This document shows positions 1 through 5,169 of a stretch of 5,303 nucleotides of DNA, piece by piece. Source of the DNA: Nitrospira sp. (lineage in GTDB: Bacteria; Nitrospirota; Nitrospiria; Nitrospirales; Nitrospiraceae); assembly GCA_025361385.1 (NCBI GenBank), contig JANYAJ010000098.1:1-5303 (forward strand), in the 5' to 3' direction. A program made the position numbers and the translations under genes. Numbering within the stretch: the stretch's first letter is position 1; each line of letters begins with the position of its first letter. The notes beneath the pieces are model-generated. The model saw only the letters and a program-made list of their open reading frames with translations. It was not told where the DNA came from and made no database searches.

Positions 1-184
1 GGAACTGATCATTGATGCGAATACTATATTGCCCCGCACGATCGCCTTTCAACGCTTCCAACCGATTCCCTGGAGGCACACGCAAATCGCTTAATTGATT
101 TGCGATATCCAGCTGCCGCAGCTTGCGTCGCGCCACAGCCGCAATGTTCGCAAACCGTGCGACCTGCCAAAATAGCGAGTCCAC
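1..184 (-). CDS. higB: HigB-type toxin (RelE/ParE superfamily), partial, probably N-terminally damaged
   Basis: The minus-strand frame from 184 down to the left edge encodes about 61 residues of a RelE/ParE-fold mRNA interferase-like toxin. Recognisable blocks are VARFANIAAVARRKLRQLD, then LRVPPGNRLEALKGDRAGQ, then YSIRINDQF. These match the central and C-terminal part of the HigB family (about 92 residues), which acts on translated mRNA and is neutralised by an HTH-type HigA. About 20 C-terminal residues and the expected downstream antitoxin lie beyond position 1. The start is doubtful. The frame is closed by TGA at 196-194, and the only start-like codon before the conserved core is GTG at 184-182, which omits the usual MIKSF-type first strand. 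An ATG at 197-195 is one base out of frame across a run of five G (188-184). I therefore suspect a truncated or frameshifted, possibly inactive toxin. Family membership is confident; activity is not. Confidence 0.7.
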   Translation of the reverse strand, partial: MDSLFWQVARFANIAAVARRKLRQLDIANQLSDLRVPPGNRLEALKGDRAGQYSIRINDQF

Positions 185-228
185 CCCCTTTATTCATCCA
201 CTCAAACTATGGCACGATCGATACCACT

Positions 229-585
229 ATGACGATTGCCCTCATTAAGACCGCGCGAGATTACGAGCGTGCCTTGCATCGAATCGAGCGCCTGATGGAC
301 GCAAAACCAGACATTAAAAATGGAGATGAACTGGACGTGTTAACCACGCTGGTTAAAACCTACGAGGCCAAACATCATGCCATTTACCCTCCGGATCCCA
401 TCGAAGCGATTAAATTCCGGATGGATCAACTCGGCATGACGCGCAAAGACCTAGAAGCGATGCTCGGTGGACGTGGGCGGGTTTCTGAGATTCTCACCAG
501 GAAACGGGGCCTATCCCTGGAAATGATCCACCGCCGCCGGAATCTCCATATTCCCCTGGAAAGTCTTGTCGGGACAGCCGCGTAA
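229..585 (+). CDS. higA: HigA-type antitoxin with C-terminal HTH, lacking its cognate toxin
   Basis: Encodes 118 residues starting MTIALIKTARDYERAL. The N-terminal ~60 residues form the helical stretch ARDYERALHRIERLMDAKP followed by GDELDVLTTLVKTYE, typical of the HigA antitoxins grouped as COG5499. The second half carries an XRE/Cro-like helix-turn-helix: IEAIKFRMDQLGMTRKDLE, GGRGRVSEILTRKRGLSLEM. The length matches the family. These antitoxins bind and block a HigB toxin encoded immediately upstream and repress the operon. Here no such toxin gene exists: the only upstream toxin is on the opposite strand and of the class that pairs with a different HigA. I chose ATG 229 because the family begins here; the in-frame extension upstream is low-complexity and antisense to higB. 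No Shine-Dalgarno is visible before 229, consistent with former translational coupling to a lost toxin gene. It may be an orphan regulator or a relic. Confidence 0.85.
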   Translation: MTIALIKTARDYERALHRIERLMDAKPDIKNGDELDVLTTLVKTYEAKHHAIYPPDPIEAIKFRMDQLGMTRKDLEAMLGGRGRVSEILTRKRGLSLEMIHRRRNLHIPLESLVGTAA

Positions 586-622
586 CGACCCTGTGCCATC
601 ACCAACGAGAATCTGCCTCCCC

Positions 623-1804
623 ATGAAACCTGAACGGATTCCCAAAAATGTATGGGTGGCCGGATGGGTCAGCTTCTTCATGGATGTCAGCTCCGAGATG
701 GTCTATCCCCTCGTGCCCCTGTTTCTCTCTTCCACCTTCGGTACGAGCAAATCAATTATCGGACTGATTGAAGGTGTCGCTGAAGCCTCGGCCAGTATCC
801 TGAAACTCTTTTCCGGCGTCCTGGCCGACCGGTTCGGCAGGCACAAGCTCTTGATGGGACTCGGCTATGGGATTTCGACCCTCTCTCGCCCGGCATTGGC
901 ATTAGCGAGCGGGTGGGGACTCGTGTTGACCTCCCGGTTGATTGACCGGGTTGGGAAGGGAATCCGTACCGCACCGCGCGATGCCATCATCGCATCCTCT
1001 ACTCCTTCAGCTCATCTCGGCGCCGCCTTCGGCTTGCATCGAGCCATGGACGCGGCAGGAGCCGTCGTGGGGCCGGCGATAGCGATCCTCATCCTGGCCC
1101 TGTGGGAAGCCAATTATCGCCTGGTGTTCTGGCTGTCGATCCTCCCAGGGATCGCGGCGGTCCTCTTGATCGCCTTCTATATCGCCCCCGATAAGCCAGA
1201 CCAAAAAATAGGGAAACCCATCTCCTGGTCCCTGCGAGGATTCAACCGGCGCTTCGTTCTATTCCTTTTCGTCATCGGCCTCTTCTCACTCGGCAACTCC
1301 AGCAACGCGTTTTTGATTCTTAAAGCCCAGCAGGGAGGCATGGCGCCCGCCTGGATCTCGGTCGTCTATCTGGTCTTCAATCTGGCCTATGCGCTCACCT
1401 CAATTCCCGGCGGCCTGCTCAGTGACCGGGTCGGCAGGCCCTGGGTCATCGTCGGGGGCTTCAGTCTGTTCGCGCTGGTCTATGCAGGGTTCGCCCTGAC
1501 CGAGAGTCCCTGGCCCATCGCGACGTTATTCGTTCTCTATGGGTGCTACATGGGCGTGACGGACGGAGTGCAGCGAGCCTATCTCGCGACGCTGGTCTCG
1601 GAGCAGCAGATGGGCACCGGGTTTGGCCTCTACCACATGGTGGTCGGGCTGGCGATTCTGCCTGCCAGTGTGCTGGCAGGGTTTCTGTGGGACCACATCA
1701 GCCCCTCGGCCCCCTTTTGGTTCGGATCAGGGATGGCAGTACTTGCCATGCTGCTCTTCGTCACGTTGTCCTGGCAGGACTTGCGAGCAAGCAAAGAACG
1801 TTAA
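623..1804 (+). CDS. MFS transporter (12-TM, drug/metabolite efflux-like)
   Basis: A 393-residue inner-membrane protein of the major facilitator superfamily, full length for the family. Both halves carry motif A after their second helix: GVLADRFGRH (about residues 65-74) and GGLLSDRVGR (263-272). The stretch DRVGKGIRTAPRDA (108-121) is a signature of a bacterial/archaeal MFS subfamily (MJ1317-like), and GLHRAMDAAGAVVGPAIA (137-154) resembles the motif-C helix of antiporters. Hydrophobic segments are spread through the protein as expected for about 12 helices, with a short cytoplasmic loop (about 188-208) between the two halves. A proton-coupled exporter is likely; the substrate cannot be told. 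ATG 623 is preferred over a TTG at 566, which would overlap higA and add a 19-residue non-family extension. No strong ribosome binding site is visible. It lies 37 bp after higA on the same strand, so it may share its transcript, though no functional link is evident. Confidence 0.93.
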   Translation: MKPERIPKNVWVAGWVSFFMDVSSEMVYPLVPLFLSSTFGTSKSIIGLIEGVAEASASILKLFSGVLADRFGRHKLLMGLGYGISTLSRPALALASGWGLVLTSRLIDRVGKGIRTAPRDAIIASSTPSAHLGAAFGLHRAMDAAGAVVGPAIAILILALWEANYRLVFWLSILPGIAAVLLIAFYIAPDKPDQKIGKPISWSLRGFNRRFVLFLFVIGLFSLGNSSNAFLILKAQQGGMAPAWISVVYLVFNLAYALTSIPGGLLSDRVGRPWVIVGGFSLFALVYAGFALTESPWPIATLFVLYGCYMGVTDGVQRAYLATLVSEQQMGTGFGLYHMVVGLAILPASVLAGFLWDHISPSAPFWFGSGMAVLAMLLFVTLSWQDLRASKER

Positions 1805-1835
1805 GAGGCCGCTCTCTTCATTCCCCTACTTTTTT
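1803..1835 (+). terminator. Weak possible terminator after the MFS gene
   Basis: AAGAG (1803-1807, overlapping the TAA stop) can pair with CTCTT (1814-1818) around a 6-nt loop, and a run of six T follows at 1830-1835. The stem is short and the T-run starts 11 bases after it, so this is not a canonical intrinsic terminator; it is the only candidate close to the stop codon. Confidence 0.2.
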
Positions 1836-2196
1836 GGCAGACGTGCAGCCTCCCAATACGTCAATAGTCATGCCTGCCCCTCAACGCTGCTCATGATCTG
1901 CCCCCAAGGGCCCCCCCCGTGACGTTGGCCCCGATAGCGGGCGGGCGACAAGCCCGCCTGGGCTTCTCGCAAGTGAGGACGACGCAGGGAGTACTTGCGG
2001 TCCATCGAAGAGACCGAACGAGAAACGCCCAGACGGGCGAGAGGATCGGCCTCTGGAGTAGCTGTTCATGAATAAATCCTGGGCTCACACTCAGTCGTGC
2101 CTCGTTAGATCAATAGATCGTCTCGTCGCTCGTTTCAAACCTGAAATTGTGGGTTGCCCTCTATACAGCGATACCGAATCTACTCTCGGGCGGCGG
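1805..2196. other. Non-coding interval between convergent genes
   Basis: This 392-bp stretch lies between the 3' ends of the MFS gene (plus) and the peptidase-hydrolase gene (minus). I see no convincing gene in it: the short open frames crossing it on the minus strand have no family resemblance and run through the palindrome. Contents from left to right: a weak terminator-like hairpin (1803-1835), C-rich sequence with C5 (1901-1905) and C8 (1911-1918) runs, the large palindromic element (1927-2051), then about 145 bp of plain AT-richer sequence (2052-2196) in which I see nothing, including no clear terminator for the minus-strand gene. Confidence 0.75.
1927..2051. repeat. ~125-bp imperfect palindrome with nested hairpins (REP/BIME-like or structured RNA candidate)
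   Basis: Outer arms GGCC-CC-GAT (1927-1935) and ATCGGCC (2045-2051) are complementary apart from a CC bulge. The main arms are 1952-1969 (gcccgcctgggcttctcg) and 2019-2038; the reverse complement of the latter is identical except for one substitution and a 2-nt insertion. Inside lie two further stems: GCAAGT (1969-1974) with ACTTGC (1993-1998), and CGGTC (1998-2002) with GACCG (2012-2016); each shares one base with a neighbouring stem. Alternative local hairpins are GGCGGGC/GCCCGCC (1940-1946/1952-1958, loop 5), CGCCC/GGGCG (2026-2030/2035-2039, loop 4) and AGAGG/CCTCT (2040-2044/2050-2054). The position between convergent 3' ends fits an extragenic palindromic repeat, a bidirectional terminator or RNA-stabilising structure. 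No T-run follows on the plus strand, which argues against a simple intrinsic terminator. Copy number elsewhere cannot be seen here. Confidence 0.65.
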
Positions 2197-4233
2197 CTAA
2201 AACTGCAGATCGCGGTCGGTGAACGGCACCTTCGGCAACGTCCCGAGAATCCGGACAAGCACCGAGTTCATGGTATTCGGATCGTTGTCAAAACCTCCGT
2301 GCGTATCGCTCTTCGCCGTCGCTCCGGGTTTGCCTTCCTCGCCGGATACCACGATCCCGGGCAGGCCGTCGATGTCGCGACCCAACAGTTTCGAGACCGC
2401 CGGGTCCTCGTTCAGAAACTTTTGCATGCCGAGCAACGGCACGCCCCGGCTGTCTTCGAACGCATTGCTGACCAGATAGAGGAGGGACTTTCCATAGGGC
2501 CCGACATCATCGTCCAGCTCCCCCACCTTACTCAAAATATAGAGGCTGGGAGCGGGGCAGGTGCCCTTCAGAATCTTCGGGACCATCACCTGCTTAAAGA
2601 GATCCATCCGGATAGCCGGCGCCATAAACTGAAGCGTCTTCCAGGACACGCCCAGACTGGCAAGTTCATCGATGGCATAGGCGGTGAAGATGGATCCGGC
2701 ACTATGGGCCACCACATGGAGCTCCCAATCGGTCGCCGCCACTTTCCCGTAAGCGACTTTGGCTTGCTTCACGTACTTCACGATGAGCTGCATGGCGCCG
2801 TCCTTCGCTTCCGAGGCCAGCCGCGCGTTCTCTTTCATTTCACCCCACAGACTACCGACCGGATAGGCCACGGTTAATTCCAGCACGCGATCCCTGGCTT
2901 CGCGGAGGTAATCGAGAAAGGCGCCGGACGCCCGCTCATCGGCCGCCGCGAAGTGGTCTTCGAGGAGGTTCCTCGCAGAATTCAACCAATCGCTCTCCCA
3001 CATGATGTGGATGGGATAGATTTCGTTGGCGAGACAGACGTCGCGATAGGCCACGATCCGCTTGGCCACATCCGCTTCACTGTTCAGGCCTCCGTGGATG
3101 TAGAGCATCACTCGCCGCTTCTTCCATCCCTTGGTTTTCTCGGGAATGGTGCCCATAAACAACCGTTCCAAATCTTCTTCGCTGGTCCAATAGTCGCCCC
3201 GGTCGGATAACCTCCCGTTGTTGCCCACGTCGATGACATAGGGCCGTATCTCGTTCAACGGGATCACCTGCCCGGCACGGAAGGTGCCGCTCGTCACATC
3301 CGCTGCCCCTCCAGCCCAGAGATCCGCCATGACCGGCACACCGAGTTGCGCCACCCACACGTCCGTGGCATGGAGCATGAAGTCTTCATACGGGAGCAAG
3401 GCAAACCCGTTCTTGCCCCATCTAGGACCCCATGAGTTTTGGACGATGAACCCTTGCGAGGTATAGCCAACCAGTGCGATCGCGTGCCCGCCATCCGCCT
3501 TCCCTTTCCGCTCGATCACGGGCAGGGTCATCTTCGATTTACTCGGTCCACTTCTCTTGAGGGCGACCGTCTTGGGACCTGGCTCATTCCATCCGGCGTG
3601 CACCATCAACGTCACGTAGACAATACCGACTTCGTGGATGGCCGCGTGTATATCGCGAACCTGCCGGAAATTGACCCGGTAGTACGTTCCCCCGGGGGTC
3701 AAGACCGCCTGCTCGGCCATCGCTTGATTGAAGTGTTGCGGGCCATGCCAATCGTTGGGCCACAGCTCGCGTCTGCAGACCCCGTGGCGCTCCCACCCCT
3801 TCATCGCGCCTCGCGCCGAGGACCCCTCATACTTCTCACCGGGCCACTCATCGTAGCGGCGCGCGAGTTCATACAACATGCGAGGACTCACCCGACGAGT
3901 GGATCGGCGCTGATGGAGCAGAAAATTGATGACAGCCGCGAGGGCGAAACCGGTGCAGGCCCCTTCGCTTCCCTGGTCGAGGATTTCCGGCACAAGAGGA
4001 CAGTTGACAACTTCATCGGGGAGGATCTGCAACGTCGGATGGTACGCCCAGTCTCGAATATCGATCTTGTCAGGAAACGCATCGAGCGTCTTGCCGATTT
4101 TTTCTCCTACACTCTGCTCATCAACCCTGTCGCGTCTCGACGGCGATTCCGGTCTTGTCGTTTTCGGAGCCGATTTGCTTGCGACCGCCCGTACAGATTC
4201 GCGCCCTTTGGAGGTCACACGTTTCTTCCCCAC
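2197..4233 (-). CDS. Papain-like (C1) cysteine peptidase fused to a C-terminal alpha/beta-hydrolase
   Basis: A 678-residue protein. Residues 1-45 are Lys/Arg/Ser-rich and probably disordered; there is no signal peptide or membrane segment, so it is likely cytoplasmic or exported by a non-Sec route. Residues ~55-300 form a papain-fold peptidase. ILDQGSEGACTGFALAA carries the oxyanion Gln87 and nucleophile Cys93, ADGGHAIALVGY carries His250, and FIVQNSWGPRWGKNGFALL carries Asn266, so the catalytic set is complete. No typical inhibitory propeptide is visible. After a linker (~300-373), residues ~374-650 look like an alpha/beta-hydrolase: RVMLYIHGGLNSE (oxyanion region), LHVVAHSAGSIFTAYA with candidate nucleophile Ser511, an acidic patch GELDDD (571-576) and DTHGGFDND with candidate His645. 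Substrates are unknown. The GTG start at 4233 is supported by AGGAG seven bases upstream. The stop is TAG. The 145-residue gene upstream is co-directional. The fold assignment is strong for the peptidase and good for the hydrolase; the biological role is open. Confidence 0.9.
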   Translation of the reverse strand: MGKKRVTSKGRESVRAVASKSAPKTTRPESPSRRDRVDEQSVGEKIGKTLDAFPDKIDIRDWAYHPTLQILPDEVVNCPLVPEILDQGSEGACTGFALAAVINFLLHQRRSTRRVSPRMLYELARRYDEWPGEKYEGSSARGAMKGWERHGVCRRELWPNDWHGPQHFNQAMAEQAVLTPGGTYYRVNFRQVRDIHAAIHEVGIVYVTLMVHAGWNEPGPKTVALKRSGPSKSKMTLPVIERKGKADGGHAIALVGYTSQGFIVQNSWGPRWGKNGFALLPYEDFMLHATDVWVAQLGVPVMADLWAGGAADVTSGTFRAGQVIPLNEIRPYVIDVGNNGRLSDRGDYWTSEEDLERLFMGTIPEKTKGWKKRRVMLYIHGGLNSEADVAKRIVAYRDVCLANEIYPIHIMWESDWLNSARNLLEDHFAAADERASGAFLDYLREARDRVLELTVAYPVGSLWGEMKENARLASEAKDGAMQLIVKYVKQAKVAYGKVAATDWELHVVAHSAGSIFTAYAIDELASLGVSWKTLQFMAPAIRMDLFKQVMVPKILKGTCPAPSLYILSKVGELDDDVGPYGKSLLYLVSNAFEDSRGVPLLGMQKFLNEDPAVSKLLGRDIDGLPGIVVSGEEGKPGATAKSDTHGGFDNDPNTMNSVLVRILGTLPKVPFTDRDLQF

Positions 4234-4240
4234 GGGTATG

Positions 4241-4245
4241 CTCCT
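4241..4245 (-). promoter_or_regulatory. Ribosome binding site setting the GTG start of the peptidase-hydrolase
   Basis: The minus strand reads AGGAG here, with seven bases to the GTG at 4233-4231. This supports the GTG as the real start, since no ATG in the frame has a comparable site. Confidence 0.65.
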
Positions 4246-4250
4246 GTTCT

Positions 4251-4268
4251 CCGCGCACCCTCGCGCGG
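4251..4268. promoter_or_regulatory. GC-rich hairpin in the leader of the peptidase-hydrolase gene
   Basis: CCGCGC (4251-4256) and GCGCGG (4263-4268) are perfect complements around a 6-nt loop. The stem sits five bases upstream of the AGGAG ribosome binding site on the minus strand, so if transcribed it could affect ribosome access or mRNA stability. An alternative pairing, GCACC/GGTGC (4255-4259/4267-4271), is mutually exclusive with it. The role is inferred from position only. Confidence 0.35.
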
Positions 4269-4357
4269 TGCAGATGAATGCATGGCCTGAGGGCCTACCG
4301 TGAGCACTAGGCTATCCAGCCCCGCCTATGAAACGAATCCTAGAACTCTCTTGCCCA

Positions 4358-4385
4358 AGAATCAAACGACCGCATAGGGTGTCAA
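4358..4385 (-). promoter_or_regulatory. Candidate sigma-70-type promoter for the peptidase-hydrolase gene
   Basis: On the minus strand a perfect TTGACA (4385-4380) is followed after 16 bases by GATTCT (4363-4358), a weak match to TATAAT. It lies about 125 bp upstream of the GTG start, inside the 286-bp gap. The -35 is good and the -10 is poor; a single consensus hexamer can arise by chance. If real, the gene is transcribed at least partly independently of the 145-residue gene upstream. Confidence 0.3.
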
Positions 4386-4519
4386 CCCACATGAGTGCGT
4401 CAGCCATCCCTGTCATCGCTTCATGCGAGAACTACAGTCGGTCAGGCCAACTCCAGGGATATGCCCCACATCTTTTCCTGGCGAAGAAGATCCGCTAGGG
4501 CGAAGGCTTGGACGTCAAA

Positions 4520-4957
4520 TTATTGGCAAGTCGGATCGGCGGAGGCAGGATCGAAGGCGTCGTCGCGCACGTCCAGGATGAGTTCATAGGGCGCCATGGG
4601 GGAGAAATTCGAGCGCAAGGCCACGGACTTCCCGACCACATTGGCTTGCACACTCCGCTCGATAAACGTCGCGAGGCGGAGCAGATCTGCCACCGGGCCA
4701 CCGATCCACTGTTCGGTAATTTCCGGTTGATGCGAGGTGCCGATTTCGAGATTCATCGCCGGTCCGAACTGGGCATATTCCGAGAGGCGATCGTTCGCTG
4801 GATTGGACCCGTACGCACGAATCTCGGCTGCGAACTTCCGCAACCCCGTCACCGACCCGACAATGCGCCATTCCTTCGCCGCATCGTTTTTACCGCAAAA
4901 AAACCCCAACTCGCGCCAAGCTTTGCGCGTCGACTCTTTCGCTGCGTCACTCGCCAT
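4520..4957 (-). CDS. Hypothetical protein, 145 residues, possible partner of the downstream peptidase-hydrolase
   Basis: I do not recognise a named family with confidence. The protein is soluble, with no signal peptide or membrane segment. It begins with a charged helix (residues 4-18), then alternating strand/helix patterns: EWRIVGSVTGLRKFAAEI (29-46), GPAMNLEIGTSHQPEIT (65-81), IGGPVADLLRLATFIERSV (85-103), and a strand-rich end PYELILDVRDDAFDPA (123-138). The repeated strand-then-helix layout and length recall small immunity- or adaptor-type proteins, but this is impression only. ATG 4957 is chosen because AAGGAG (4970-4965) lies seven bases upstream; a GTG at 4960 would leave only four. 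The plus-strand open frame over the same stretch lacks such support. It is followed on the same strand, 286 bp on, by the peptidase-hydrolase, and preceded by the broken vapC. Confidence 0.75.
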   Translation of the reverse strand: MASDAAKESTRKAWRELGFFCGKNDAAKEWRIVGSVTGLRKFAAEIRAYGSNPANDRLSEYAQFGPAMNLEIGTSHQPEITEQWIGGPVADLLRLATFIERSVQANVVGKSVALRSNFSPMAPYELILDVRDDAFDPASADPTCQ

Positions 4958-4964
4958 CACATAA

Positions 4965-4970
4965 CTCCTT
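4965..4970 (-). promoter_or_regulatory. Strong Shine-Dalgarno of the 145-residue gene
   Basis: The minus strand reads AAGGAG, seven bases before ATG 4957-4955 and four before GTG 4960-4958. The spacing favours the ATG, and the site itself is the best evidence that the minus-strand frame here is the real gene. Confidence 0.7.
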
Positions 4971-5031
4971 TAAACGGATGCTGAAAAAGAGACTCTATGT
5001 CGACTCTGGAACAGATGGCAGCCTCGGACAC

Positions 5032-5169
5032 CTACCTGACGTAAACTACTCCCGGCAAATCCTTCAGATCCGCGTCCCCTGTGACAACCTCAGCTTCTTG
5101 GTCCCGGGCGGTTGCATACACAATCGCGTCGGCCATCGCTAAACCATGCCGTAAACTCACATCAGCGGC
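5032..5169 (-). pseudogene. vapC: C-terminal part of a VapC/PIN-domain toxin, cut off from its N-terminus
   Basis: From AAD (5169-5161) to the TAG stop at 5034-5032 the minus strand encodes the end of a PIN-domain ribonuclease: AADVSLRHGLAMADAIVYAT, then TGDADLKDLPGVVYVR. The Asp of MADAI and the Asp residues of TGDAD are the metal-binding acids of the C-terminal half of PIN toxins, which cleave RNA (often tRNA or rRNA) and are held in check by a VapB antitoxin. Upstream of AAD the normal VapC sequence does not continue; instead the DNA is the reverse complement of the VapC N-terminal half (see next feature). The minus frame happens to stay open to the window edge but encodes non-PIN sequence there. 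The stop lies 74 bp before ATG 4957 of the next gene. Confidence 0.85.

Noticed and set aside
100..228. N-terminal extension of HigA from a TTG at 100
   Set aside because: The 43 extra residues are low-complexity and antisense to the conserved HigB core; the antitoxin family begins at the ATG at 229.
566..622. Earlier TTG start for the MFS gene
   Set aside because: It would overlap higA and add 19 residues (SGQPRNDPVPSP…) unlike an MFS N-terminus; ATG 623 gives the usual short cytoplasmic lead into helix 1.
1881..2088. Two small minus-strand open frames through the intergenic palindrome
   Set aside because: They are Arg/Pro/Ser-rich, overlap each other and read through the inverted-repeat arms; such frames are typical artefacts of repeat elements.
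2068..2877. Long plus-strand open frame (269 codons) opposite the hydrolase domain
   Set aside because: It is the antisense of a clearly recognised alpha/beta-hydrolase. Its translation has no family pattern, and no ribosome binding site is evident at its start. High GC commonly keeps antisense frames open.
3439..4290. Long plus-strand open frame (283 codons) opposite the papain-like domain
   Set aside because: It is antisense to the catalytic Cys/His/Asn motifs of the minus-strand peptidase; its translation is Arg/Pro-rich without domain features.
4283..4343. GGCC-TGAG-GGCC and CTAGG…CCTAG dyads as a terminator for the 145-residue gene
   Set aside because: The stems are only 4-5 bp, the second has a 27-nt loop, and no T-run follows on the minus strand.
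4508..4984. Plus-strand open frame (158 codons) over the 145-residue gene
   Set aside because: The minus frame has a strong AAGGAG at correct spacing and a balanced protein-like composition; the plus frame has no ribosome binding site and looks like antisense sequence.
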